A DNA stretch of 48,407 bases from Deltaproteobacteria bacterium (GCA_947490345.1 CANLGL010000040.1:1-48407), one strand, 5' to 3'; numbered from the stretch's first letter, positions 36,516 through 48,407 are shown. Made by a program: numbers and translations. The notes: generated by a model from the sequence alone, not told the origin.

Positions 36516-38205
36516 GTTGTCTGGCACGCTGACCGGCGCCGGGGGCGAGCCCGTCGTCGGCGCGACGGTGTACGCCTACGACTCGCGGTTCAACTACGCC
36601 AGCGCCCAGACCCGCAGCGGCGGCGAGTGGGCGATCACTGGGCTGCCTGCCGATCACTACCGGCTTCGGTTCTTACCACCCAACTACGACGCCCATGGCG
36701 ATCGGTTCTTGGGAGGTGCATGGAGCGCCTGCGACAGCGATCCCGTCGAGCTTTCGGAGGAAACGGGCGCCCACGCCGGGCTCGACGCGTCGTTGAGCGT
36801 GGGCGCGGCCGTTACCGGTCGGGTCACCGATCTCGCGGGCAGCCCCATCCCTGGCCTGCGCGTGTCGCTTTATGGCGCCGAGCCGAGGACGTCGCTCATC
36901 GTCCGGGGGGACACGAGCGACGAAGACGGCAGCTTCGCGATCGTCGGCCTCGATGCGGAGGCGGCCGGTTCGGCCTTCTACCTGGTGGTCTCCGGTGACG
37001 GATGGCCCGAGCAGTGGTTGGGGGCGGTGTATGTGGAGCGGGACAGCGAGACGCTCGACCTTCGCGCGGGTGGGTCCACGGCGGTGGGGGATTTGGCGCT
37101 GTTGGACGGCATCCGCATCTCCGGGGTCATCTCCGGGCCGGCCGGGCCGGTCACTTCCGGTGCAGCCTATGCCTACGCGAGCTCGCAAGTCCTTGGAGTC
37201 GCCATCGGCGTTGATGGGAGCTACGTCGCCGATGGTCTACCGCCCGGCGACGTGGTGACTTGGGCGTCGTCACCCGGCTATGCCACCACCTATTACCCGG
37301 GCGCCGATCGTCCGGGGGGAACCCTCGCCGTGCTCGATGAGGGGGACGACGTCACCATCGATCTAATCCTGCCGGAGGACAGCACCCTGACCTTCCACGC
37401 CACCGGCGAGGGGGACATCGATGCGACCTCCGTTCTCCTCTACAACGACACCTACACCGTCGGTCGGGGCGACCAGTTCGACGAGACGGACAAGGTGGTC
37501 TTCCCCGGGCTCTGGCCGGGCGCGTACACGCTGTATGTGTCCGGAGCCTCCGGAGGGTTCGTCTCGGGGTTCATGCTGGACGAGGCCGGCGAGCGCGTGC
37601 TCTACGACGTCGATGGCGACACGGTGCTCGACGTGGTCCTGACCCCGGCGGCGACGCTCTCCGGGGCGATCGTGGATGACGACGGTGCCCCGGTCTACGG
37701 CGCCACCGTCCTCGTGACCGAGACCACGGGGGAGGCGCGCACGTGGTCGTCGAGCTCGGGGCGCGACGGCACCTGGACCGTGCCCGGGGTGGCGGCAACG
37801 ACGGTGTCAGTGGGTGTCAGCTACGCCTGGTACTGTGCGGTCGACCCTGGCTGGGCGCCGATGTGGCTCGACGGGTCGCGGGCGGCGACCGGTGCCGCAC
37901 TTCTGTCGCTCAGCGAGGCGGAGGGGGTGACTGGACTCGATCTGGTCTTGCCGCGTGACGACGATCACGACGGGATGGGCGATCGTTGGGAAGCGGGGCA
38001 CGGCTTGGACGCGACGCGCGACGACGGCGCCGAGGATGCCGACGGCGACGGGTTCACCAACGCCGAGGAGTGGGCACTGGACACCGACCCCACCGACGTG
38101 GGGGCCGCGGGCGAGTGTGGCCGGGACGGGTGCGCCGCCGGGCTGGGGTTTTTGCCACTCGGCGCCCTCGCGCTGGCCGGCCGTCGACGGGCGCGTTCCG
38201 CGTGA
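36484..38205 (+). CDS. Surface protein with carboxypeptidase-regulatory-like repeats and MYXO-CTERM-like end
   Basis: 573 aa with a short signal (MWWLATALAAELSG). Several Cna-B/carboxypeptidase-regulatory-like beta-sandwich repeats follow, each with a GxVxxxxGxPVxGAxVxxY opening: GTLTGAGGEPVVGATVYAYD, GRVTDLAGSPIPGLRVSLYG, GAIVDDDGAPVYGATVLVTE. Near the end are thrombospondin-type-3-like Ca loops (DDDHDGMGDRWEAGHGL, DADGDGFTNAEEW). The C-terminus, a Cys pair (CGRDGC), a hydrophobic stretch (GLGFLPLGALALAG) and RRRARSA, fits the MYXO-CTERM sorting signal cut by myxosortase. Expected at the cell surface. Stop overlaps the next start (GTGA). Confidence 0.8.
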   Translation: MWWLATALAAELSGTLTGAGGEPVVGATVYAYDSRFNYASAQTRSGGEWAITGLPADHYRLRFLPPNYDAHGDRFLGGAWSACDSDPVELSEETGAHAGLDASLSVGAAVTGRVTDLAGSPIPGLRVSLYGAEPRTSLIVRGDTSDEDGSFAIVGLDAEAAGSAFYLVVSGDGWPEQWLGAVYVERDSETLDLRAGGSTAVGDLALLDGIRISGVISGPAGPVTSGAAYAYASSQVLGVAIGVDGSYVADGLPPGDVVTWASSPGYATTYYPGADRPGGTLAVLDEGDDVTIDLILPEDSTLTFHATGEGDIDATSVLLYNDTYTVGRGDQFDETDKVVFPGLWPGAYTLYVSGASGGFVSGFMLDEAGERVLYDVDGDTVLDVVLTPAATLSGAIVDDDGAPVYGATVLVTETTGEARTWSSSSGRDGTWTVPGVAATTVSVGVSYAWYCAVDPGWAPMWLDGSRAATGAALLSLSEAEGVTGLDLVLPRDDDHDGMGDRWEAGHGLDATRDDGAEDADGDGFTNAEEWALDTDPTDVGAAGECGRDGCAAGLGFLPLGALALAGRRRARSA

Positions 38206-38948
38206 GCCGCGCCTGGCTGCTCGGCCTCGCGGTGTGCGGCCTCGCCGTTGCCGGGGAGACGATTCCGGTCCGCGAGCCGACGGACTACGATGCGGCTGGG
38301 GGGCTCTCGTCCAAGGCCAGGCAGGCGCTGGCAGCGGCGCGTCGCCCGACCGTGGAGGGGTTGTTCAAGGCCGCTGGGGTGTCGTTCCCGCCGCGGTCGA
38401 TGGTGTTTCGGGTGTTCAAGGATGTGGGCCAATTGGAGGTGTGGGGCTCACGCGCAGGGCGGCTGGTGCACATCGCGACCTACGGCGTCTGCTATGCGTC
38501 GGGCGGGCTCGGACCCAAACGAAGGGAAGGGGACTTGCAGGTTCCGGAGGGCTTCTACACCCTGGACCTGTTCAACCCGGTGAGTAGTTACCACCTGTCG
38601 ATGCGGGTGAGCTATCCGAACCGTTCGGACCGCATCTTGGGCCATCCGAAGACTCCCGGCGGCGCGATCATGATTCACGGCTCGTGTGTGTCGATTGGCT
38701 GCCTGGCGATGTCCGACGAGCGCATCGAAGAACTCTGGACGATGGCGGCGGCGATGCGCGACGCAAAGCGAACGGTCTCGGTGCACATCCTCCCCACCCA
38801 CGACATCGCGGCCCTGTTGGCCACCGGGGTGCAGCCGGAGCACCACGCCTTCTGGCAAAACCTCGATCAGGGCGACCGCATCGTGCGGGAAGAGGGCCGG
38901 GTTCCCCTCGTGGGCGTGAGCAGGGACGGGGTTTATACGTTTCGGTGA
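38202..38948 (+). CDS. L,D-transpeptidase (YkuD domain), exported
   Basis: 248 aa from GTG 38202, in GTGA overlap with the previous stop. Signal peptide MSRAWLLGLAVCGLAVAG. The YkuD catalytic motif is complete: IMIHGSCVSIGCLAMSDERI with the active-site Cys in SIGC and the histidine in IHG. The YafK/ErfK-type fold spans about residues 65-200. In peptidoglycan these enzymes form 3-3 cross-links or attach proteins to the wall. Being coupled to a sorted surface protein, attachment is an attractive idea, but only an inference. Confidence 0.85.
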   Translation: MSRAWLLGLAVCGLAVAGETIPVREPTDYDAAGGLSSKARQALAAARRPTVEGLFKAAGVSFPPRSMVFRVFKDVGQLEVWGSRAGRLVHIATYGVCYASGGLGPKRREGDLQVPEGFYTLDLFNPVSSYHLSMRVSYPNRSDRILGHPKTPGGAIMIHGSCVSIGCLAMSDERIEELWTMAAAMRDAKRTVSVHILPTHDIAALLATGVQPEHHAFWQNLDQGDRIVREEGRVPLVGVSRDGVYTFR

Positions 38949-38963
38949 GGGCGGCTGGCCGTG

Positions 38964-39446
38964 TCACTCGGCGGGGACGGTGACCGTCGTGTCCCGACCA
39001 CGCGCGACCAGCTTCCATTGCCCCGGTGCAGCACCGAGGATGGAGTAGCCGACGTAATGCAGGCAGCTGCAGTCGGCCTCATCGGTGATCTTGTAGGAGG
39101 CGGTGATCACGCCGTCCAGCGCGCGAGCGGTCACGCCCAGGTTGCCGCAACCGATGTACACCCCCCAGTCCTCGACCAGAATTCCTTCGGTGGCGCTGGC
39201 GTACTCGGCGAAAAGGTGCTTCCGCTCGTCACCGCAGAAGCGACCGCCTGTGTCGCCATCGCACTCGGTTTGGGTGACCTTGACGACATCCAGTGCCGTC
39301 CCCGGCAGGTCGTCGGTGCCGGTGTCCGCGGTGTCGCCGCTGGCGGAGTCCCCGGTCCCGGAATTTTCACTCCCTGAGTCACCGGTCTTGGCACCGGAGC
39401 AGGCCGCGAGCGTCGACAATGCCAGAGCCAGCCGGAGGGTAAGCAT
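38964..39446 (-). CDS. Small lipoprotein of unknown function
   Basis: 160 aa; MLTLRLALALSTLAAC with lipobox Cys16, then a Gly/Ser/Thr/Asp stalk (GDSGSENSGTGDSASGDTAD). The folded part has six Cys (TECDGD, RFCGDE, YIGCGN, ADCSCLH) that may form disulfides. No family recognised. Convergent with the L,D-transpeptidase gene (15 bp) and divergent from the IPT-domain gene (48 bp). Confidence 0.72.
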   Translation of the reverse strand: MLTLRLALALSTLAACSGAKTGDSGSENSGTGDSASGDTADTGTDDLPGTALDVVKVTQTECDGDTGGRFCGDERKHLFAEYASATEGILVEDWGVYIGCGNLGVTARALDGVITASYKITDEADCSCLHYVGYSILGAAPGQWKLVARGRDTTVTVPAE

Positions 39447-39494
39447 CGGCCGGCTTTAATGGTGTGGTAGGCTCGCCGCCACCAACGAGGCCGC

Positions 39495-40536
<1,042 letters not shown>

Positions 40537-40553
<17 letters not shown>

Positions 40554-40971
40554 GCCGGTCCCCGTCCACGTACAGCCACTGCCCATCGCGACGCACAAAA
40601 CGGCTGCGTTCGCCGAAGCTGACATCGCCGCCGGCGTGGGCGAGCGTGGCGAAAAAGGTGACCTCGCCGGTGTCGCCGGACTGCGACGCCGCCCGGACCT
40701 CGAGGCCGTCGAAGCTCACGCTGTCGCTGAACTGCCGCACTTCGGCTGCCCACGCCTGGGTGTCGGCGCGGCCCTTGGGTCCCGTCGCATCGGTGGTGCG
40801 CATCACGTAGGCGATGTCTCCGACGGCGTAGGCCGTGTAGCGTGACCGCATCAGGGCTTCGGGTGTCTTCGCGGGGGTGCCGGCGAGCACGGGGAGGCAG
40901 CAGCCCTTCGCCTTGCGGCCGGAGTCGCAACGGCACGGCGCGTTGGCGGCGAGTCGCCGCACCGGGGTCAC
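40537..40971 (-). CDS. YchJ-like SEC-C motif protein (UPF0225)
   Basis: 144 aa from GTG 40971. An N-terminal SEC-C zinc motif (APCRCDSGRKAKGCC) precedes the NTF2-like YchJ domain (ALMRSRYTAYAVGDIAYVMR and TFFATLAHAGGDVSFGERS). The family is common and uncharacterised. It shares GTGA with the stop of the upstream gene, so the pair is probably co-translated. Confidence 0.85.
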
Positions 40972-41762
40972 GCGGCCTCGGGGGCGGCCGCGCCTACGAC
41001 CCAGTGTTCATTCAACCAGGTGAGCGGGGCGGAGCTGGCGCGGAGGGAGCGGTCAGCGGCGTCGGCAGGGTCGTCCACGACGGTCGGTCCGGCGTGCGCG
41101 CGGGCGTAGAGCACCCAGCTCGATAGCGCAAAATGATGCAGGAACGGGGAGTAGGGATGGGTGGCGAAGCGGTCGAAGCACCGAACAGCATCATCCACAT
41201 CGCGACAAGAAGACAGCGCGGTCGCCGCGTCGAAGAGCAGCTCCCGCAGCGCTTCGAACGCCACCTCCGGCGCGTCGCTCACCCGCTGGAAAAGCGCCGC
41301 CAGCGCCGCCTCCGAGAGTCCGGACGCCAGCGCAGCCTCCGAGAAGAGCGGCACTTGACTGTCGAGGTACGCGGTCCGCTTGCCCTTCCCCAGCATTCTC
41401 CCGACCACGTAGAGGTCAAACGCACTCGCAATCGACTCCCCCAGAAACATTGCCGCGGCCGTGGGTGCGGTCGCCGTCGCGAGTGCCTTCCCTGTGGCGT
41501 GGTGCCACGCTGCGTGGGCCAATACGTCGGCGTCGATGCTGCCGTCCACCAGCACATCGTTGCCGTCGGCGGCGTGCCAATAGGTGAGGTTCAGGAAAAG
41601 CACCCGGTCGTAGTGCGCGTGCGACGAGCCCTCGGCGGGGGCCCGAAAGAGGAACTTGTCGGTCACCAGCAGCCGCTTCAGCGCCGCGTAGCCCTCGACC
41701 GAACGAAACGCGCGTTCGCCCCGGATCGTGAGCTGGGCGACCGTGAGGCGGCGAAGGCGCAT
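40968..41762 (-). CDS. Protein of unknown function
   Basis: 264 aa from ATG 41762. A His-rich segment HAAWHHATG followed by MFLGESIASAFDLY is suggestive of a helix-based metal site but not the standard HExxH. The C-terminal half has repeated Ala-rich helices and ends WLNEHWVVGAAAPEAA. No signal peptide. I do not recognise the family. Translationally coupled to the YchJ-like gene. Upstream, GGAG lies 13 bases before the chosen ATG. Confidence 0.6.
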   Translation of the reverse strand: MRLRRLTVAQLTIRGERAFRSVEGYAALKRLLVTDKFLFRAPAEGSSHAHYDRVLFLNLTYWHAADGNDVLVDGSIDADVLAHAAWHHATGKALATATAPTAAAMFLGESIASAFDLYVVGRMLGKGKRTAYLDSQVPLFSEAALASGLSEAALAALFQRVSDAPEVAFEALRELLFDAATALSSCRDVDDAVRCFDRFATHPYSPFLHHFALSSWVLYARAHAGPTVVDDPADAADRSLRASSAPLTWLNEHWVVGAAAPEAA

Positions 41763-41850
41763 GGGGCGGGAATAACGCTCCTTCGACGGCCGTGCCGCCA
41801 TCGCCCCGGCCGGTCTACCGCATGACCCAATCGCCGATTATCTGCGCCGA

Positions 41851-42288
41851 ATGTTCCTCTCGGTCCTCGCCGCCGCGATCCACTACCTCGCCCTCGGGAT
41901 CGGCCTCACCGGCGTGTGGATTCGCGGGCGGGGGTTCCGCGCCGGGGATGTCGCGACGACACTCTATGGGGACAACCTCTGGGGTATTGCCGCGCTGCTG
42001 TGGATCGGCTCCGGACTGGCCCGCGCGTTCGGCGGCCTGGAGAAAGGCACCACCTTTTACCTGAACTCGCCGATGTTTCTGTTCAAGATGGCGCTGTACC
42101 TCCTGGCGGCCGCGCTCGAGATGTGGCCCATGATCGCGCTGATCAAGCTGCGGGTGCGACAGGCGAAGGGCGAAGCCCTGGACACCTCTCGATTTCCCAC
42201 CTTCGCCAGGATCAACACCGCGGAGATTGTCATCGTGATGATCATCCCGTTCATCGCGAGCGCGATGGCGCGGGGGTGGAGTCCGTAG
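41851..42288 (+). CDS. DUF2214-type integral membrane protein
   Basis: 145 aa with four membrane segments. The pattern AAIHYLALGIGLTGVWIRG, LYGDNLWGIAALLWIGSGLA, FKMALYLLAAALEMWPMIAL and IVIVMIIPFIASAMARGW is like DUF2214 membrane proteins, in which the His after the first helix start and the Asp/Asn are conserved. Function unknown. Followed by a 298-bp gap without a gene. Confidence 0.7.
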   Translation: MFLSVLAAAIHYLALGIGLTGVWIRGRGFRAGDVATTLYGDNLWGIAALLWIGSGLARAFGGLEKGTTFYLNSPMFLFKMALYLLAAALEMWPMIALIKLRVRQAKGEALDTSRFPTFARINTAEIVIVMIIPFIASAMARGWSP

Positions 42289-42586
42289 GGGCCGTAGGGT
42301 GGTGCGAATCGCGCCCGTTGTACGCTGGCGTCTGAGGCCGACTGGCGCGACGGGGATGGCCTGGCGGTCTCGGCGGCTACCCAGCGGCGCGGCGGTGCGG
42401 CTCGTGGCGGCGGGGTCGATCTGGGCGATGCCGCAGGCCATGGCGCCTCTGCTGCGGCATCGTTCGCGCGGCATCGCGGCGCCGCCGAAGGCCAGCCTCG
42501 TAACGCCGCGCCCGGCGACGCTGCCGGGGCCGCCGTCGTTGCGGCAGGGCCCGCCGTCGTTGCGGAGGGATGCCGCCCGCGCCGCC
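42289..42586. other. Gap without recognised gene; short direct repeat
   Basis: GC-rich, with a repeated cgccgtcgttgcgg at about 42532-42545 and 42553-42566 (21-bp spacing). It lies between convergent genes. I see no RNA gene or promoter I can support. Confidence 0.5.
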
Positions 42587-43008
42587 TTACCGGTCGCGCC
42601 CCCAGCGCCACGCCAGGCCGACGGCGGGGAGGGCGAGCAAGTCCCATGGGTCCATCTGGAGCGCCACGCGCGCCGGAGCCGAGGCGCCAATCCACGCCCG
42701 CACCGGATATTGCAGCCACCCAAGCCCGACTTCGTAGAGGTCATGGCACAGTGGAATCGTCTTCACCGAAGAAAACACCAAGACCGTGGCAGCGCAACAT
42801 ACCCGAAGTACCCGCTTGGAGACTCCGCCGCCGCACCACTCCCAGAGCGCCTGCAGGAACAACGGAAAGTAGGCCAGCCCCGCGGCGTCGGACAACTTCC
42901 CGGTGATGAAGCCCGGCGCCGCAGCCTTGAGGTAGTGGTCGTTGATCAGGAGCACCAGAACCGCGACGATGACGCCCGGGTGCAGGAGCCCGGCGCCTCG
43001 GCCGCGAT

Positions 43009-43012
<4 letters not shown>
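42587..43012 (-). CDS. Small membrane protein, NDHxLK/TGKLSD family
   Basis: 141 aa from ATG 43012, overlapping by 4 bases (ATGA) the stop of the upstream gene. Three membrane segments. The motif INDHYLKAAAPGFITGKLSD then AAGLAYFP is one I have seen in Myxococcota membrane proteins, but its function is unknown. Probably co-transcribed with the GDT-tailed gene at 43009. Confidence 0.65.
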
Positions 43013-44934
<1,922 letters not shown>

Positions 44935-45066
44935 GGCAACTCGGGGGCTTGCCTCCATCAGCACGGGCCGTGCCAGCCTGCAGCGGTGGCTCCAGAAGCC
45001 CGGCGCCATCGATGTCTTCGGGCGATCGGCCGCCGTTGGCGGCGCGCCGATCGCGACAAGGCGATC

Positions 45067-47787
45067 CTACTCCCGCGCCCAGATGCTGACGTTGCTGCGA
45101 CAGGCGCCGGCGCCGTACACATCGGGGCGATCCTGGCAGATCATGCTCGTCGCGGCCGCCGCGTCGCTGTAGTAGATGGGGAGCACCTTGTAGGTACCGC
45201 CGCCGCCGTTTGAGCACCCGACGCCCCAGCCGCCCCCCTCCGCGTGGGTGCAACTGAAGGTGGAGGTGAGCGTGGAGCCGGTGCCGTACCCGTAGGTGCC
45301 ATTCTGATACTGGTAGCTGCTCCAACTCCAGACGTACGTGGTCGACGGTGACACATACCAGTTGGAGCCGTAGCTGTAGAGGTAGTTGCGCGACGTCGAG
45401 GTGTCCATGGTGTCGAGGTAGTCTTGGATCGCCTGCGTCCACCCCCCCCCATACAAGGTCATCTCACACAACACATCGAAGGGGTCGGTGCCGGTGCCCG
45501 AGCCGTCGGGATCGACGGTGTAGGTGCCGTTGCCCGTGCTCTTCCCCGACGCGAGGATGTCTTCGCAGTCCAGTCCGTCCGGACAGGTGCCATCCGCCTC
45601 GGGGAACAACAGCGCGTTGTCGTCGTCGCAGTCATCGTCGTTGCTCACGTAGCCGGCGGGCGTGCCACACGTCGCGTAGGTCGTCGCGGCGTCGCCGTAG
45701 CCGTCGCCGTCCACATCCAGGTACCAGGTGGTCGTGGTGACGCCGTCGTCGATCGTGCCGTCGCAGTCTTCGTCAACACCGTCGCAAGTCTCGGTCGCGG
45801 CCGGATTGATGGTGATGTCCGCGTCGTCGCAGTCGTTGTCGTCGCTGACGTAGCCGGAGGGCGCAGCGCAGGTCACGGTGCTCGTGGAGGCGTCGCCGAA
45901 GCCGTCGAGGTCGCCGTCCAGATACCAGGCGGTGGTGGCCACGCCGTCGTCGGCGACGGTGTCACAATCCTGGTCCAGACCATCACACAGCTCGATCGCG
46001 GCGGGGTTGATGGCCGGGTCGGCGTCGTCACAGTCGTCGGCATCTGCCACATGCCCGGCCGGCGCGCTGCATTCGATGACCTCGGCCGTAGCGTCGCCGT
46101 AGGTGTCCCCGTCGGCGTCGGCGTACCAACTGTAAACGGCGAGCCCGTCGTCGATGACGCTGTCACAATCCTCGTCGACGCCGTCGCAGGTTTCAGTGGC
46201 CAAGGGATTGATGGTCGCGTCGCCGTCGTCGCAGTCGTCGTCGTTGCTCAGGTAGCCGCCAGGCGCGGCGCAGCCGTCGGCGGTGATCGACGCGTCGCCG
46301 TAGCTGTCACCATCCACGTCCGCGTACCAGGTGTAGACGGTGACGCCATTGTCGACGGACCCGTCGCAGTCCTCGTCGATGCCGTCGCACGTCTCGCGGG
46401 CACCCGGGTTGATGGTGCTGATCGCGTCGTCACAGTCCGTGGCATCGGCGACGTACCCGGCCGGCGCAGTACAGTCGGAGAGCGCGACTGACGCGTCGCC
46501 GTAGCCGTCGCTGTCGGCATCGGCGTAGAAGCTGGACGGATCGTAGGCGTTGTCGTCGATGACGCCGTTGCAGTCCTCGTCCGTCCCGTCGCAGCTCTCC
46601 GGCGCGCCGGGGAACACGTCGGCGTCGAGGTCATCACAGTCGGAGACGTCGGCCTCGTAGCCGGCGGGCTGGTCGCAACTGATGGTGGTGAACGTGCTGG
46701 CGCCGTAGCCGTCGCCGTCGGCATCGCCGTACCAGGTAGCGGCGTCGGCGGCGGTGTCTTCGTCGACCGTGCCGTTGCAGTCGTCGTCACTGCCGTTGCA
46801 GAGCTCGGTGGCGCCGGGGTTGGTCGTCGCCACGGTGTCGTCACAGTCGCCGTCCGTCGCGACGTGCCCCGTCGGCGCGTCGCAGGCCAACGCGGCGGCG
46901 CCGGCGCCATAGCCATCACCGTCGCCATCGGCGTACCACACGGCGATGTCGATCGCGCCGTCATCGACGACCCCATCACAGTCCTCGTCTACGCCATCGC
47001 ACGTCTCGTCGGCGCCGGGATGGACTGTCGCGTCGCCATCGTTGCAGTCGTCATCCACGACGGCGTACCCGGCGGGCAGCACACAGGCGGGCTCAATGAC
47101 GGTGGCGTCGCCGTGCTCATCGCCATCGACGTCCGCGTAAAAGTCGGTGGTGACGCCCTCGTCGACGGTGCCGTCGCAATCATTGTCACGTTCGTCGCAC
47201 AGCTCGTCGGCTTCAGGCGAGGTGCCCTCGTCGGTGTCGTCGCAGTCCCGGTCGTTGTCGACGAGGTAATCCTCGCCGGCGCAGGAGACTTGGGGCGCGC
47301 CTGGATCCCCGTAGCCGTCACGGTCAGCGTCCACCCAGCGGGTTTCGCCGAGGCCTTCGTCGATCTCACCGTCGCAGTTGTCGTCAAGCTGGTTGCAGGC
47401 TTCGTCGGCGTCGGGGTGGATGGTGCGGTTGGCGTCGTCGCAGTCGCCGACCTGCTCGACAAAGCCATCGGGCGGCTCACACGCGTCGAGCGCCGTCGCG
47501 GCGTCATCGCCGTAGCCGTCCCCGTCGGTGTCGGGCCAGAAGGGGGTTTGGAGGCCCTCGTCGATGAGGCCGTCGCAGTTGTTGTCGATGCCATCGCACA
47601 CTTCGATGGCGCCGGGGTGGATGGTGGCATCTGTTTCGTCGCAGTCTCCATCGGGAATCAGGTAGCCGTCGCCGTCCTCGTCACTGCCCTCGATGACGGC
47701 GTCGGAGTCCTTGTCGGAGGCCGCGTCGACGACGACGCAACCGGTGAAAAGCAGACCAAGCAGGGCCGAAAGGGGGAGGGCGCGCAT
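45067..47787 (-). CDS. Large MopE-repeat lipoprotein with fibrinogen-like C-terminal domain
   Basis: 906 aa; ATG 47787 gives MRALPLSALLGLLFTGC (lipobox Cys17). About eleven MopE-type repeats (each about 65 residues: WYADxDGDGYGD...C..PaGYV...DCDDxDxxxNPxAxExCDGxDEDCDG) fill residues 30-735. They are thought to bind Cu or Ca; the parent protein MopE is a copper protein of methanotrophs. The last ~165 residues resemble the fibrinogen-related domain: DCEDILASGKSTGNGTYTVD, FDVLCEMTLYGGGWTQAI, then ACRSNVSIWARE. Predicted surface adhesin or metal-binding protein. Repeats vary slightly, so it is probably not an assembly artefact. Confidence 0.82.
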   Translation of the reverse strand: MRALPLSALLGLLFTGCVVVDAASDKDSDAVIEGSDEDGDGYLIPDGDCDETDATIHPGAIEVCDGIDNNCDGLIDEGLQTPFWPDTDGDGYGDDAATALDACEPPDGFVEQVGDCDDANRTIHPDADEACNQLDDNCDGEIDEGLGETRWVDADRDGYGDPGAPQVSCAGEDYLVDNDRDCDDTDEGTSPEADELCDERDNDCDGTVDEGVTTDFYADVDGDEHGDATVIEPACVLPAGYAVVDDDCNDGDATVHPGADETCDGVDEDCDGVVDDGAIDIAVWYADGDGDGYGAGAAALACDAPTGHVATDGDCDDTVATTNPGATELCNGSDDDCNGTVDEDTAADAATWYGDADGDGYGASTFTTISCDQPAGYEADVSDCDDLDADVFPGAPESCDGTDEDCNGVIDDNAYDPSSFYADADSDGYGDASVALSDCTAPAGYVADATDCDDAISTINPGARETCDGIDEDCDGSVDNGVTVYTWYADVDGDSYGDASITADGCAAPGGYLSNDDDCDDGDATINPLATETCDGVDEDCDSVIDDGLAVYSWYADADGDTYGDATAEVIECSAPAGHVADADDCDDADPAINPAAIELCDGLDQDCDTVADDGVATTAWYLDGDLDGFGDASTSTVTCAAPSGYVSDDNDCDDADITINPAATETCDGVDEDCDGTIDDGVTTTTWYLDVDGDGYGDAATTYATCGTPAGYVSNDDDCDDDNALLFPEADGTCPDGLDCEDILASGKSTGNGTYTVDPDGSGTGTDPFDVLCEMTLYGGGWTQAIQDYLDTMDTSTSRNYLYSYGSNWYVSPSTTYVWSWSSYQYQNGTYGYGTGSTLTSTFSCTHAEGGGWGVGCSNGGGGTYKVLPIYYSDAAAATSMICQDRPDVYGAGACRSNVSIWARE

Positions 47788-47817
47788 GGGGGGAGTATAC
47801 ACGTCGCGGCGAACCCT

Positions 47818-48222
47818 TCAGCACCCGGCAGCGTTCGCCGGGAGGTCCACGCGGTACGTCTTCCCGGAATTCGAGTTGCACTGGGCTTGATCAAAGGTGG
47901 TGTCGGTGTGCGTCAGGGCGATCACGTCCGTCCCCCCGCCGGGCTTGGGGCAGAAGATGTTGAAGTGCAGCTTGATGTGCGTCATCGTCTGCCCCTCGAT
48001 GTACTGGAGGTTCTGGCTCGTGGCCACGACTCCCGTGGTGCCCGTGGTGACGAAGGTGTTCGAGAACAACTCTGTGCGCCACGTGCCATCTTCGAGTGTC
48101 TTGTACTCGATCTTCTTTGCGTCGACGGTGACCCCCGTGTCGTTCTTGACGGAGATGTCGACGTCTTTGCAGGAGCCCGCCCATGCGGTACCGATGGCGA
48201 CGATGGCGAGGATCGGAAGCAC
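47818..48222 (-). CDS. Small exported protein, unknown
   Basis: 134 aa from GTG 48222 (AGGGG about 8 bases upstream) with a signal peptide MLPILAIVAIGTAWAG. Mature part is beta-rich (DISVKNDTGVTVDAKKIEYK) with four Cys (SCKDV, NIFCPKP, AQCNSN, AAGC at the end). No family recognised. The gene ends 30 bases before the start of the large MopE lipoprotein gene, in the same direction, so they may form one transcript. Confidence 0.7.
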   Translation of the reverse strand: MLPILAIVAIGTAWAGSCKDVDISVKNDTGVTVDAKKIEYKTLEDGTWRTELFSNTFVTTGTTGVVATSQNLQYIEGQTMTHIKLHFNIFCPKPGGGTDVIALTHTDTTFDQAQCNSNSGKTYRVDLPANAAGC

Positions 48223-48335
48223 GAGGCACCCCTGGGGAACGGTCCTAGACTATCAACAAACTCGGGGGGAGGACGCTCGCCGCCTCATGCTTGATCACAA
48301 CCGGGAACTTTCCTGTTCGGTCATGGGTTCTTCGA

Positions 48336-48391
48336 GCCATGCCACCCAAAATGCGACACCCCACGGGGCCATGCCACCCGATTTGCGACAT
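48336..48391. repeat. Short tandem repeat at window edge
   Basis: gccatgccaccc, four variable bases, tgcgaca occurs at 48336-48358 and 48368-48390, 32 bp apart. Read on the minus strand the units begin tgtcgca and end gggtggcatggc. Repeated subterminal motifs beginning TGT are found near the ends of some insertion sequences such as the IS21 family, but no transposase gene is in the window, so this is a weak suggestion. Confidence 0.4.
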
Positions 48392-48407
48392 GCTTGCGAT
48401 CCGCGGC

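Noticed and set aside
37986..38201. Upstream extension of the L,D-transpeptidase frame
   Set aside because: It overlaps the end of the surface protein gene; GTG 38202 gives a proper signal peptide and a coupled start.
46864..48294. Long plus-strand open frame of 476 codons
   Set aside because: It is antisense to the MopE repeat gene and the small exported gene, with a Val/Asp/Gly-rich composition caused by the repeats; no start signal or domain.

Overview
The window looks like chromosomal DNA of a high-GC Myxococcota (formerly deltaproteobacterial) organism, possibly known only from environmental sequence. Support comes from two C-termini of the MYXO-CTERM type (Cys motif, hydrophobic stretch, Arg-rich end), MopE-type metal-binding repeats, many lipoproteins with Asp/Thr-rich stalks, FG-GAP/VCBS propellers and several domains more usual in eukaryotes. 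I see no rRNA, tRNA, CRISPR array or complete transposase gene. Many starts are GTG or TTG, often sharing bases with the preceding stop codon.

Layout. 1-4600: a repeat copy and an FG-GAP gene remnant, ArfB ribosome rescue hydrolase, a receiver-like protein, a thiolase, and a membrane-anchored protein followed by a caspase-like protein lacking the catalytic Cys. 4605-8681: an arylsulfotransferase-like lipoprotein, an exported unknown, and a lipoprotein with phosphohistidine and ATP-grasp dikinase domains. 8755-14658: a run of surface lipoproteins (FG-GAP/CARDB, Asp-Thr repeat, MopE plus C-type lectin, FG-GAP/CARDB). 14659-15216: noncoding, with a 135-bp direct duplication. 15217-18190: a minus-strand operon of HMA-thioredoxin fusion, outer-membrane barrel with a broken 5' end, and L-type-lectin-like lipoprotein. 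18322-20556: degenerate EAL protein, small unknown, then repeats. 20557-24523: carboxyltransferase fused to a biotinyl domain, divergent from a polytopic membrane protein. 24593-31356: third FG-GAP lipoprotein, DbpA helicase, VF530 protein, double PilZ protein, fourth FG-GAP lipoprotein. 31403-35672: a tightly overlapping minus-strand operon (subtilase-like, FadL-like, MmgE/PrpD-like, two small membrane proteins). 35766-40553: membrane protein, carboxypeptidase-regulatory-like surface protein, L,D-transpeptidase, small lipoprotein, and an Asp-Thr/IPT surface protein. 40537-48222: YchJ-like protein, several small membrane or exported proteins, a tandem array of GDT-tailed secreted proteins broken by a repeat, a large MopE/fibrinogen-like lipoprotein and a small exported protein. 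48223-48407: a short tandem repeat at the edge.

The main theme is the cell surface: about ten predicted lipoproteins, two sorted surface proteins, two beta-barrels and lectin- or fibrinogen-like modules. The other theme is decay and repeats: a dispersed element of about 410 bp occurs three times, twice beside gene debris, and three enzyme-fold proteins (caspase-like, subtilase-like, EAL) have lost catalytic residues. All functions are inferred from sequence reading without database searches.
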